A stretch of 64,000 nucleotides of DNA from Clitopilus passeckerianus (GCA_944990035.1 CALYLX010000080.1:1-64000), one strand, 5' to 3'; counted from the first letter of the stretch, positions 11,621 to 21,863 are shown. Program-made: numbers and translations. Notes: generated from the letters alone by a model not told the origin.

Positions 11621-12495
11621 CTGTTAATAGAAAGCATCCCATTAGCTGTCGTTTTCTAGGTATCCCGATACCACTCACGTTGGCGTTCGGGATGGCCCAA
11701 GGGTGCAGCCAAAGATATGGCCACTGAAGCACTCGTTTAGAATTCTGAGCGAGGGCCTTCTAGAGAGTCAAGGGAGTGTTTCCTGCGAGTGAATAGACGA
11801 CCCAGGCGCCTTTGAAGACTTGATTGAGCGGCGATGAGATGACCAAGCTTGGCAGAGTTCTGATTAAAGATTGGTGAAGGGCTGCTTCGTTCAATTGCTT
11901 ACGAATCCGGCTATCATCCGATATGCCGGGCCGGTTCGTCTTCTGATCCTACAGTACATCCAACATCCATTGATTAGCATTGATCGATTCGACCTACATT
12001 TTCCAAGACGTACTACGCAGTGTTGGACCCGCCAGTGGGGAACTCCGCTGACCGAACACCACAGGCGCTAGCGAACCATGTAGTGCGCCATGCGCCATGT
12101 GGCATCCAGTGTGACCGGGCGTCACTCGATCGTGACGTATCTCCTGATTTGGGTGGTCAGCCTGGCGTCCTACGATCAGCCAAACTTTCTGCGTGTTTCT
12201 GAAATCGCGCTTCAAAATGGCAGAGAAGGCTCAAGAAGATGATGACGATGACGATGACGATGACGAAGATGACGCCGTCGATACACCCGTAGTAGCCCGG
12301 TGGCATTGGCGCCCAATAATTCAGTTCTACGGCGGATAGACGGCGATGATCAGACGTATATTCGATTAATTGAGCGTGATTACTATATCTGGTAAGTATG
12401 ATTACCTAATGTCACCCACTCGAATTCTGCGAGCTGCGTCTGCGCGTCTGTGGCTATTTTGACCGTCCCTACTGGTGCGTCCATCACTGGTACTA
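11621..12495. other. Intergenic region with a coding-like relic and a GATGAC simple repeat
   Basis: On the minus strand, about 11680-11800 reads as protein-like sequence (KALAQNSKRVLQWPYLW, HPWAIPNAN) with one in-frame TAG, ending at a GTGAGT donor. This could be a relic or an upstream exon of another gene. On the + strand, 12237-12280 is a GATGAC microsatellite. Confidence 0.45.
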
Positions 12496-13960
12496 CAGTA
12501 CTACGGTGGTTTGCAAGTGAAACTGCCAACCTGCTCCCGAAATTTCGGTGAGGACTGATAGGCGAGAGTAACACTACCATATGCGGAGGCCTTGGCGGCA
12601 TTGAGAGCGCTCTGAACCGGCTTCATTAGTGGATTGATTGAGTAAAATATAACAATATGTAAAGCGTAAAGAAGGTGAAATAAGGTCCTAATGACCAAAT
12701 CCATATCCACAACTGGGTATCCAACCTTCTGCCAGCTCCGGGGTGATTTCAGCGAGAGCCTGGTGTATGAGCCACGACCTTGCATCAGGATTTAGCGCTT
12801 CAGCTTCGTGTCTTCGTAGCCAGGCTTTCATGAACGAGAAGGACTGCTCAATTGGGTTGAAATCCGGAGAGTAGGGTGGAGGATAGATGAGTTTGGCCTT
12901 TGCATAAGTACGCAGTGAGAAATTATTCAAATGAATCACCAGCAACGCAAAGAAAGAAACAACAGACGTACCGCACTCCCCAACAATCATCCTCCCGATC
13001 TCAGCATCGTGGTGAATTGTGCAGTCGTCTAGAATGACAACACTTCGTTCTCCCGGATATGGATTGAGTCTTGGCATCTGTAACAAATAAGTGTCAGGAG
13101 GGTGTAGAGGCCATAGTAGCAAAGACATACAACTTGCTGCCGAAGGAATGTTATAAATGTTTCTTTGGTGACAGAACCTTCGAAAATATCCACCCCAATA
13201 ATCCCGTTGCAAGTGAAGGCTGGAAGAACTGAGTATCGCTGACCTCTAACGAAGACTTCGCGTCATGTACATGCCATTCCCACCGGTGACCACCCGTAGT
13301 CTCGTTGATGTGTACGCCCGTCTACCGCTGATTCATCGAGCCAGACACAAGTATTCCGCTGGAATATCGCCATACTCCGCAATCCACGTCGCCCGCAAGA
13401 GCTCGTCCCGCTCGAGAGCCTTCTTGGAAATCTTCTTGCCTGTGAGGGCGAGCCGAGCAAGGGTTCGTGAAATGGTGGCAAGAGACACATGAATGTTCCG
13501 TCGCTGTTGAAGTTCTTGCTGGTATTCGTCGAGATAACGAGCGGGGTTGGCTTCCCAGAGACCTTTGATAAAGCTCACATCCGCAGCATTGAGTATACGG
13601 GGTCCTCCTCGAGGTGCCGCGAATGGATTCTTGACAACCCCATGATCCCTGTGTAGTCGGAGAATTTCACGGATTGTTCGCTCGCTGCAGGAAGCGAGCC
13701 TAGTAATCTCTTGATTGGACTTCCCAAGTTCTTTCTTCCGTTGTACAACTTGTTCTCTGAGCTCGAGAGAGAGATGGCGGGGCATTGGGAATGGGACGAA
13801 ATGGGGAGTCAACGCGAACAACGCGACGCGTCGGTTCATTCGATTGATTATTGGAACGGACGGATCTTCTTCCGGGGATAAACGCAAATGTGACTGATCG
13901 CGTATCAATCACCCTAAGAAATTTCGCCAGAGTGTTCTACGTTTGGCATGCAAAGGACTG
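12496..13960 (-). mobile_element. Degenerate Tc1/mariner-type DNA transposon, ~1,465 bp
   Basis: The element encodes a DDE transposase and has degenerate terminal inverted repeats. Read inward, the left end starts at 12496 and the right end at 13960. Both share CAGT, then TTTGCA(A/T)G, then CGAAATTTC, then GTGA..TGATA.GCGA. Each end is flanked by TA (12494-12495 and 13961-13962), the usual mariner target duplication. The repeats have diverged strongly, and the right end appears to lack about 8 bp, so the insertion is old. Confidence 0.8.
12689..13785 (-). pseudogene. Broken mariner-type DDE transposase
   Basis: The N-terminus (from MPRHLSLELREQVVQRKKEL) is a helix-turn-helix pair followed by a catalytic domain. 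The first catalytic Asp is in VWLDES, the second in VILDDC and the Glu in FNPIEQ, so the DDE triad is still readable. Two lesions break it. One extra base near 13347 shifts the frame between AEYL and VWLDES. A TGA near 13262 stands where a CGA Arg codon is expected between MACT and REVFVRG. Two introns are apparent in the second half: one after LRQQV, and one between GECG and AKLIYPPPYSPD. Product length would be about 345 residues. The copy cannot encode active transposase as written. Confidence 0.85.
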
Positions 13961-14489
13961 TATTCTAAACGCTGTCACACATTGAAAATGGTCTGTAATA
14001 CTACTCCTGCAAAGAGTATACCATCGAAGCGCGTTTGACGATGAACTATATGGTAAAGTACCTTGTAACTTGTATTCAGGCCCAGACCGGCAATCAGCGA
14101 CGCATCCAGAGAAGGGCAGGGAGCCGAGCCAGACGCTGTGACCACCGCTACCCATGAGGTGGTGACCTGGCGATTTTTGCAGCTCAGAATGAAACGATTG
14201 AGTCTCAGAATGGAGCCTCTAGGCGGGGAGCAAGGGGCGGGAGGAGGGATGGAGGCGGCCGAGCTTATATAATGTTGTGCCGAGGGTGATGCGGGCGCGC
14301 GGTCACAGGGAATCCGCGAGAGAACTGATGGCATCAAACGTTACCCATAGATAGAAAGCGGGGCAAGGCATGGCGGGGTAAATGCAAATGCTACTGGAAT
14401 GACGTATGTTTTTTCCAGCCCCACCCACGCAAACGAATATAACTGGCGCTTGTAAAACATATCCTGCCTTTCGAGCACTCCACTTCGTC
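13961..14489. other. Intergenic region
   Basis: No frame with recognisable features. This is probably promoter sequence for the beta-trefoil gene that follows. A GC-rich stretch at 14218-14300 has no coding support. Confidence 0.4.
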
Positions 14490-15295
14490 ATGACACATAA
14501 ACAGCACCTACGATACAAGACACCTGCTTATGTTCGCACAGAGGGAAATCGCAACAAAACCGACCCTCCACAGTCTGGATTCTATGAGATTTATAGCTTC
14601 CTTACTGGTAGACCCCTTGGTTCAATTCAGTTGAGAGGTTATGCCAAGCAGCCGACTCCGGTGGTCGCTGAAAGTCCGTCATCGACCACAGTATGTTCAT
14701 ACCGTCACCGTCTTTCATTCAAGGCATTCACAGCTCAGCCATAGTGGAAGGCCATACGACTCAAGAATGGACGATATGTCCTCGAAATAGACGGAAAGCC
14801 CACGACGGAATTGGATAACTTTGCTGCCGTATTACCAAACAAGGCCGATGACGACTACGAGGAATGGATCCTTCAAGCAGAGTCGTTCTTTGCAGGGGAA
14901 GGGGAAGACGGGACGTTCTTGTGAGTACGATAGCACTCTTATCAATTAGGTTAGAACCAACGAGTATTAGGATTAAAAACGAGGACGCGACTCGGTGGTG
15001 GTCCATTGACCCCATATTACGAGGTCCGGTAGGCGCCTTTCCATCGGCGAATTGCGACAACCCACTCATGTCGTCATTCTAGGTCAAATGTTTCCCCATT
15101 AACCACAAACCTGGACCAACGCCATCCGAAAGGTTGTTCGTCTTTAAACCGGTCGGAGACGTGAGAATGGGACAGCAACAAGCGCCACCTCCTCATGAAG
15201 AAGAAGAGGAAGAGGATGAAGAAGGCTTCGATGACGAGACGGAATCTGGCTCTGAGACGGAGGCCGGGTCAGAGAACGATCCCAAACCTCAGTAA
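14490..15295 (+). CDS. Beta-trefoil peptidase-inhibitor-like protein with acidic tail, 215 aa
   Basis: Exons 14490-14690, 14745-14920, 14971-15028 and 15083-15295 give 648 nt in frame. The pattern is typical of mushroom I66/mycospin-like beta-trefoil inhibitors: GFYEIYSFLTGRPLG, then a Trp strand followed by NGRYVLEIDG, then EEWILQAE, then ATRWWSIDP and a closing LFVFKPV. Such proteins bind serine or cysteine proteases and are thought to defend fruiting bodies; that role here is inference. Unusually, a ~40-residue tail follows (GQQQAPPPHEEEEEEDEEG and more Asp/Glu/Ser), ending PKPQ. The third intron (15029-15082) avoids an otherwise in-frame TAG. A broken copy lies at 17060-17480. No signal peptide is visible. 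The first ~30 residues before GFYEIY are doubtful. Confidence 0.6.
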
Positions 15296-15841
15296 GATGT
15301 GTATTTGGATGAGAACCAGGGTCACAGAGGACTACTATGATTCCGTACTGCTCAGTTAATACCAAGGACATTATTTCATGAAATGTCTAATTGTACGAAA
15401 ATATATTTACGATACACTTTGGAATCCAATACCTTACGTTGCAGGCATGGTACAAAGGGGCGGCTCACAACAGGCGTTGGGAGCCTAAGGAGCTGTTAAA
15501 GACTACCTCTTCGATCATATAAAGACATCCACCTCGCTATTGAAATCCACTTGCTTCTAAAGGGCAGCTGTAAGAGCAGGTTGAGCAGCGAAGGCCATGG
15601 CAAGGGGGTGGGGAAATTGGACTTTATTGTTGGGTTCGTTCCAAGCGTTACATATCAGTATTTCAGCTATTTTTTCCGCAGTGGTCTAACGATTTGCCAA
15701 TGGCTGCAAATTTCAAGGACTAACCTTACTTTGGACGCTGGAAGAACTCAATGGAGTATCCACCCCATTCTCGGGATCTTGCGAATATGACATAGTATTA
15801 GGGATTCGGACTGTTGTGTCACACTGACACCATTGATCGTC
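15296..15841. repeat. Mosaic spacer with relics of neighbouring genes
   Basis: 15300-15425 is similar to 17480-17640, as 3' flank of the two beta-trefoil copies. 15553-15630 resembles, in the same orientation, the first exon of the DUF5648 gene (18240-18321), including the signal-peptide coding part. 15655-15700 resembles 16940-16985. No intact gene is present. Confidence 0.6.
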
Positions 15842-16819
15842 ATGTCCCAAATGAATCTATCTCCTCTCCCGTATACCTCACCACATCCGCCTCTCGAGCT
15901 TGTTCGCGACATACAAACAACATCAGGGCGGTCTGATACAGTTGTTTTCAATACAGGCTTAAATAGTCGCGATGTCTGCTTAGGAAGCGCAGATGCGTGA
16001 TTTGTGGGCTAGGGAATGCGGATGTCTTAGAATATTGTCATATTGTTCCCCGCGGGGACGAAGCGGTCCACCGTCCCTTCGAAAGTTCCGTCTTCGTAAG
16101 TGCAGGCTTGACTCTGACTTGCTGAAAGCTTTAGGATGGGTCCCAGCGAGTGTAAAAGACAGTCCCGAGCACGAATGCCGCAACGGATTAACATTGTGTT
16201 TGATCCATCGCCGAGAATTTGATTCCTGGAAGTTTTTCATTCGTTTTTAGCCAAAGGTAAGCACAATCCCTGTTGGATTGTACTACCTAAATTCCACCTA
16301 GATCGCGAAATACATCCTCGTCCACTACGATAGCTACAGTGGGTCTCCAGATCTTGCACCGTGGGATGGAAAGGCCATTGCCCTCGACCCTAAAGAAAGC
16401 TCACCACTTCCCCACTTGTTTCTCATCCGCGAATATATGGCTCTCGGGCGAAACTTCTATCAACAATCGACCGGCGTGCGAGCAGCTAATGGTTGGCAAG
16501 ATTGGATAACTGCCGACGGCGTTGTGAACGAGGGAGATGGTGAATCATTCTCTTTCAGGTGCACAGCACCGCCGAGTGTCGGTCCTGGCCTCATCAGTCT
16601 ACGAACTTGCAAACTTCGCCTTCTGGCCTCCAAACTGGTTCTATTTAAATCTCCCCGCCCAACGATGACCTAGTCCGGAAACTTATGGCGGTTCAACACA
16701 CCTTACCCAGTTGGGAGGAGTGGCAAAAGGAGACTATGAGTTGGGAAGGGACGGCAGAAGAAAATATACAGAGATATGTCGAGAATGTAGTTGTTGACCC
16801 TGAATACCATACGACATGA
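15842..16819 (+). pseudogene. Decayed HNH-nuclease-domain protein
   Basis: The frames carry an HNH domain: RRCVICGLGNADVLEYCHIVPRG near 15990-16055, then ECRNGLTLCLIHRREFDSW with FFIRF near 16176-16250. A C-terminal region follows (ILVHYDSYSGSPDLAPWDGK, ANGWQDWITADG, VYELANFAFWPPNWFY, WEEWQKETMSWEG), ending DPEYHTT. This matches basidiomycete HNH_2-type proteins of unknown biological role. Several lesions are visible: a frame change around 16080-16130, a TAG after FFIRF (~16249), and frame changes near 16560 and 16655. The ATG at 15842 gives MSQMNLSPLPYTSPHPPLEL. An intron with a weak GTCTGA donor may explain the first frame change near 15980. Confidence 0.7.
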
Positions 16820-17059
16820 TTGCATAGACACACTTGTATATAACACAAGTCATTGCAATTATTACTTTCGTCCCCCGTGCCAGAGAATCGACTAGTCAGA
16901 CGGTAGGCGAGCACTTACCGAGCCTCCCTGATCCACGCCTCTATGAGCCTTTTTCCGCAGTGGCCTAACATAATGCAAACGGCTAAAATCTCCGTAAGTA
17001 GCAAATACAGAACTCGGCCAGCGGATTTCTCCCTCAATTAATCCCTTCTTCGACCTCGA

Positions 17060-17480
17060 AGACGCGTCAAAGCATCCAACCAGAATCGTTCTTTGCAAGG
17101 GAAGGGGGAGACGGAACGTTCTTGTGAGTATGACCGCAGTCTGTTTAATTCGGATAGAACTAACGACTAGTAGGTCAAAAAACGCGGACGCGACTCGACA
17201 TTGGTCCGTTGATCCCACACTACGCGGCCCAGTGGACACCTTTCCATTGATGAATGTTTGCGACAATCCATTCATGCCGTCGTTATGGGTCAAATGTTGC
17301 CCCACAAGCCCGGGACAACGCCATCCGAAAGGTTATTCGTTTTAAGCCGGTATAAGACATGAAGATGGGACAACAACAAGCGCCACCTCCTCGTAAAGAC
17401 GAAGAAGACTTCGATGACCAGACGGAATCTGGTTCTGATACGGAGGCCAGATCCGAGAGCGACCGAAAACTTCAGTAAGC
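17060..17480 (+). pseudogene. Broken second copy of the beta-trefoil inhibitor-like gene
   Basis: This aligns with the end of exon 2 through exon 4 of the gene at 14490-15295: SFFAREGGDGTFL, then SKNADATRHWSVDPTLRGP, then MGQQQAPPP and an acidic tail ending KLQ. Exon 1 and most of exon 2 are missing. The acceptor corresponding to the third intron reads TGG instead of TAG. The frame is broken between the trefoil and the tail. What lies upstream (17012-17073) is related not to the parent gene but to the leader of the GH16 gene at 19014-19076. Confidence 0.7.
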
Positions 17481-17718
17481 CGTTTATTTTGACGAGACCA
17501 AGGATTACAGATAACTACTATGATTCTGTACTGCTCAATTATTATCATGGGCGTTATTTCATTAAACGGCTGACTGTACCAGATGTATACGTTTAGGACC
17601 ACACTTTGGAATCGAATACCTCACGGAATTGACTGGATAAATTGTTCGATGTCGTCCCATAGTTGAGATTAAAAAGGCTACTAGGCATAAAAGTGATTCA
17701 AGTACCAACAGTGATACA

Positions 17719-18321
17719 CTAGGGGAAGACGTAACCAACAATACCCTCGTAAGCGTATCCATTCGCTACAGCACTATCTTTCTCAGAGGCAGAAGTCGTA
17801 TAGAAATGGTCAAAGGCGGCACCACCGCTAAAGAGACGATATAACGGAACGCCACTACACACAGCATTCGGATAGACCCAACCAGTAATACCCTCATCAG
17901 ACCAGCCTCCTTTGACCGCGTTGTCCTTTTCCGCGACGTTCGTAGTGTAGAAGTGGTCTCTCACCCCACCGTGCCATGTGCGGAAGAGGGGAACAGTAGT
18001 GGGCTGAGGATTAGAGAAGATGAAGGCTGCGATTCCTTCGTTGTTGTAGCCGAGGTTGAAGAAGTTGCCGAATTCGGGCTGGGAGGTGGTGTAGAAGTGG
18101 TCGACGATTCCACCATTGTAGGCACGGTACCATGGGGTGGCTTTGAGTGGATCGCCACACGCATTAGAAGTCTAAGGAGTCGTTTAGTAAGGCTCCTTAG
18201 TTGATCATGTGAAGATACGTACCAGGTTGTTGGCGTTCTTTTGCTCGGAAAGGGCAGCCGCAAGAGTAGATTGAACAGCGCAGGCGAAGGCAAGGAGGCG
18301 GAGTGGGAATTTGACCTTCAT
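17719..18321 (-). CDS. Secreted DUF5648-type repeat protein, 183 aa
   Basis: Exons 18321-18223 and 18171-17719 join in phase. The N-terminus MKVKFPLRLLAFACAVQSTLAAA is a clear signal peptide. The mature part has three repeats built around DHFYTT, each followed ~17-20 residues later by a G(Y/W)..EGI motif: VDHFYTTSQPEF..GYNNEGIAAFIF, RDHFYTTNVAEK..GWSDEGITGWVY and FDHFYTTSASEK..GYAYEGIVGYVF. This is the DUF5648 pattern found in many fungal and bacterial extracellular proteins, sometimes linked to carbohydrate-active domains. No catalytic domain is present here, so a binding role is a guess. A relic of its first exon lies at 15553-15630. Confidence 0.88.
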
Positions 18322-19081
18322 GGCAGCCGTTTAGATTGATGACTTTGACTAGCATAGCTCGAGCTTTTATGGCCTACGAGGACGAGAAGGCTCTCATGCT
18401 CAATCACTCAGAGAAGACTTTGCACAGTAAACTCTGCAAAGAACCAGAAATTCCGTTTATAGCGGTAGAACACCCTTTCAGAAGACATCACGGATAGAAA
18501 GATTGGGTAGTTGGAAGTACCATTATCCACCAGCCCCTATGGACATCGGCGTCCGACACCTGAAGCCAACTCAGCCATCCAAAATCCGTTCAATTGGAGT
18601 CCATGTCGCGAATATGTAGCGAGTCCCCGGGAATCCGCCTGGCAAGATTCAGAATTGATTGGGCCATGGTATGCCAGCAAGCAACATTCTTGAGTTCATG
18701 ACGAAATATGGCTATCGGCGGAGGTCCTTGAGCTTCACAGGAGTAATGAATGGGGCCGTAAGGTGGGATCGGCGTATTTCCCATGATCTTCCGCTGGGCC
18801 ATATGGAGTGAGAACCTGGCTCCATGCCCGTCCTATTCAGAGTTGAAACCTAAACTCCCTCTAGAGCCATCATCGAAGTTCGGTAGAGAGAAGCAGACGA
18901 CGCAAGACCAGCTGATTTCTAAAATGGGGTGAAGTGCGCTCATGTGATCACCATCAGCGCTCACCAGGTCTAACCCGAAAAGTTAAAACGTGTTGACATT
19001 CACCATGATGAGGAGCTCGGCCAGCGCATTTTCCCCTCGGTTAATCCCTTCTTCGACCTCGAAGACGTGTCAAAACCGAAC
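18322..19081. promoter_or_regulatory. Divergent promoter region with a repeated leader
   Basis: This separates the DUF5648 gene (minus) from the GH16 gene (plus). Positions 19014-19076, just before the GH16 ATG, are near-identical to 17012-17073 upstream of the broken inhibitor copy. No coding frame is supportable. Confidence 0.5.
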
Positions 19082-20597
19082 ATGAAGCACATCAAGAGCT
19101 TGAACGCACTTCTTCTGCTTCTTTTGCTGCCTAATTCTCCGGTCTCGGCGGTGAAGTATCAGCTGTCGCAATCAATTACGGGTTCGAAGTTCTACGAGGC
19201 TTTCAACTTTGAAACTATTGCGGATCCTGTACATGGGCGGGTGTGAGTAGCTCTCGTGCTGAAGGTGTACACTGTACTGATATTGCTCTAGGAATTATGT
19301 CGACCAAGCGACAGCACAAAAGCTCAACTTGACTAGCAGCTGGGATGCCATTGCGACTGGTTCTTTCGTCATGGGAACTGACTCTACGACGGTTCTGGAC
19401 CCTGCTGGTTCTGGAAGAAATACCCTCAGGATACGCTCGAAGAATGCATGGACTACCCACGTTACAATGTAGGCCATTCCGTCCCTCCTGAGCTACTCAT
19501 ATTGAGCTGACTCATTTTACAGCTTCGACATCCGACATATGCCGGAGGGATGCGGGTACGCTGACTGACTTCTTGCTTGGTGCTTGCATCTCACTTAACG
19601 GGTTAGAACCTGGCCTGCTGTACGAGAGAAGAGCCCTGCAAGCAATCCGAACGGGGTTCGTCACTTTATTCATTTCGCCAAACCACCAGGCTCACAATTG
19701 TTCAACTCCAGGGTTTGATTGACGTTATAGAAGGCGTGAATGACCTTGCCCCCAATCTGATCACTTTACACACCACCGCTGGTAGGTGCTCAATGCTGCT
19801 CAGCTCGTAGCTGTTGGCTAAAACTCCTTTAGGCTGTTCTATTCCAGCTAACAGAACACAATCTGGGTAAGTTCATCTTCCCTATATCCGTCCCAGCGTT
19901 CCTGACTCACCGTTCTTACAGGACCGACGTCAGCTTTGACTGTAACGCAGGCTGTAGCGTCAAGGTGAACCCGGCGGGCATTGGGTATGGTCCTGGTTTT
20001 AACGCACAGGGAGGTGGATGGTAAGAGATGCTTTCCATATTTCCGTCTGGTGGCTCGACGATTCTCATCCAACGGTGCAAGGTATGTCGTTGAGCGCACT
20101 CCAGAGTTCATCAAGATCTGGTTCTGGTCACGGAAGGATTGGAGGGCTCCATACGACGTTCAATTTGGAGCCTTGTTCAAGGAGGTCAACACAGATTACT
20201 GGGTAAGCGCTTCGCTGCAGTCCTGGGAGAGGCATATGTTTATAAGGAATTACTTGTCAGGGAACACCCGTGGCGTTCTTCCCGAACGGTGACCAGTGCA
20301 GTCTCGAAAAGAACTTCAGCGAGCACAACATCCTTCTGAGTGTAACTCTGTGTGCGTTATTTCAGTCTCTGGGCTGTTCGCGAACTCATTCGTGACTCGT
20401 ACAGGTGGTGATTGGGCTGGGTCTGCCGATGCATATCCCAGTAGTTGTCCCACTACTTGCGTTGGTGAGTCGTTCACCTACCGTCGTTTTGCCGTGATAC
20501 TCATGCACCACGACCAGACAACGTCAACAATAACCCAGCTGCATTCAAAAACGCGTACTTCGACTTTGCTGGAATTCATGTATTTGCGAACACCTAG
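19082..20597 (+). CDS. GH16 laminarinase-like protein lacking the catalytic nucleophile, 324 aa
   Basis: Eleven exons: 19082-19242, 19292-19468, 19523-19555, 19607-19655, 19712-19781, 19833-19866, 19922-20020, 20082-20202, 20261-20351, 20405-20464 and 20518-20597. Total is 975 nt, in frame at all junctions. It starts with a signal peptide (MKHIKSLNALLLLLLLPNSP). Landmarks of fungal endo-1,3(4)-beta-glucanases of GH16 follow: VNYVDQA, FDIRHMPEGCGTWPA, NPNGG, IDVIEGVND, GPGFNAQGGGWYVVERT, IKIWFWSR, CGDWAG, SSCPTTCVDNVNNNP and AYFDFAGIHVF. The active-site motif of the family is E-I-D-x-x-E. Here the first Glu, the nucleophile, is Leu (TTG, 19715-19717), giving GGLIDVIEG. The acid/base Glu remains. 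No alternative splice restores it, because TTG is directly joined to ATTGAC. As written the protein should not hydrolyse glucan by the retaining mechanism; it may only bind. Confidence 0.92.
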
Positions 20598-21046
20598 TAG
20601 TACCCTTATGCCTCGAGACACATTGAATACCAGAGTTTCACCCTTGATCTGACGGCCGAAGTATTCCTTCATGTGATTAATGCGCAACTAAAGCTCCGAC
20701 CACCGCAAGATCAAGCGGCCGCGAGATTCCGTATTCGAACTCGCGTCCTGGGTGAGGTAGACATCGACTGCTCCAGTGCTTGTAACAGGAAACCTTTGCT
20801 GCATTCGATCCCAAAATCCCGGTGTAACTACCGGACAGCACTTAGGCATCCAATAGAATTCGAATTCTTGGAGATGGTGGCGTTTCCTTCGAGAATGGTG
20901 GAAGATCAGCTTAGTGATGTTGAATGACGCGAGTCACGACTATCAGCTGACGAATCCACGTTATCGCTGATATCATATCGACGACACTCAAAAGACCCAT
21001 TCCCTTCCAAACCAAACTTGACTTCAACCCACGACATCCAACCAAA
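20598..21046. promoter_or_regulatory. Intergenic region upstream of superoxide dismutase gene
   Basis: This contains the 3' flank of the GH16 gene and the promoter and CT/AC-rich leader of the SOD gene (20985-21046). No other gene is seen. Confidence 0.5.
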
Positions 21047-21863
21047 ATGACCCACACTCTCCCTGAGCTCCCTTACGCCTACGATGCTCTGGAGCCCTTC
21101 ATCTCGAAGCAGATCATGACTCTGCACCACACCAAGCATCATCAGACCTATGTGAACTCTCTCAACGCCGCCGAGGCTGCATACGCCAAGGCTTCTGGCC
21201 CCAAGGAGCGCATCGCTCTCCAGGCTGCCCTCAAGTTCAACGGAGGAGGTGAGCCTTTTTCACCGATCGGTTGTTTATGACGATCGCGATTGGGGACATG
21301 AATGCGAGAATTGGAAACTGATTATCCCGTTTTGTGTCGGATACGATCAGGCCACATCAACCACTCTCTTTTCTGGAAGAACCTCGCCCCTGCCTCCTCT
21401 GAGGGCAAGGGTAACGGTGGCGTTTTGAAGGACGGTGCTCTCAAGAATGCTATTACCCAGAAGTGGGGCAGCCTTGACAAGCTCATCGCCGAATTCAACG
21501 CTGCTGCTGCTGGTATCCAGGGATCCGGCTGGGCCTGGCTCGTACGTCAACTCCACAGTGTCTATACTATCATTTCACTGAGATCTACTCTGTAGGGTGC
21601 TTCTCCCTCCGGCGGACTCGAGATCGTCACCACTCCCAACCAGGATCCTCTTCTCTCCCATTCCCCTCTCATTGGTGTTGACATGTGGGAGCACGCCTTC
21701 TACCTCCAGTACCTCAACGTCAAGCCCGACGTATGTCTTTTCCGACTTTCTTGTCGTTCATCGCTAATCCCTGTCGTCACAGTACTTGAAGGCCATCTGG
21801 AGTGTCATCAACTGGGACGAGGCTGAGAAGCGCTTCAACGATGCCGGCGCTTCCAAGCTCTAA
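21047..21863 (+). CDS. Manganese/iron superoxide dismutase, 202 aa
   Basis: Exons 21047-21248, 21351-21541, 21596-21730 and 21783-21863. The protein starts [20 protein letters not shown] and shows all four metal ligands: His27 ([12 protein letters not shown]), His72 (GHINHSLFW), Asp160 and His164 ([11 protein letters not shown]). GSGWAWL and [11 protein letters not shown] are also family marks. The Asp/His spacing and AGIQGSGW point to the Mn type. There is no mitochondrial presequence, so this is likely a cytosolic or peroxisomal isoform that dismutates superoxide. Coding sequence is C-rich at third positions, suggesting high expression. Confidence 0.97.

Noticed and set aside
12217..12340. 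Short Asp-rich frame over the GATGAC repeat
   Set aside because: The acidic run is just a translated microsatellite; no further coding support.
15080..15082. TAG read as a nonsense mutation in the intact inhibitor-like gene
   Set aside because: A 54-nt GT-AG intron ending at this TAG keeps the frame and restores the expected strand order.
15300..15480. Frame DYYDSVLLS...YIYDTLWNPIPY shared in part with 17500-17590, first read as a C-terminal exon of the inhibitor-like gene
   Set aside because: Both copies have a TAA right after the acidic tail, so the shared part is better read as duplicated 3' flank.
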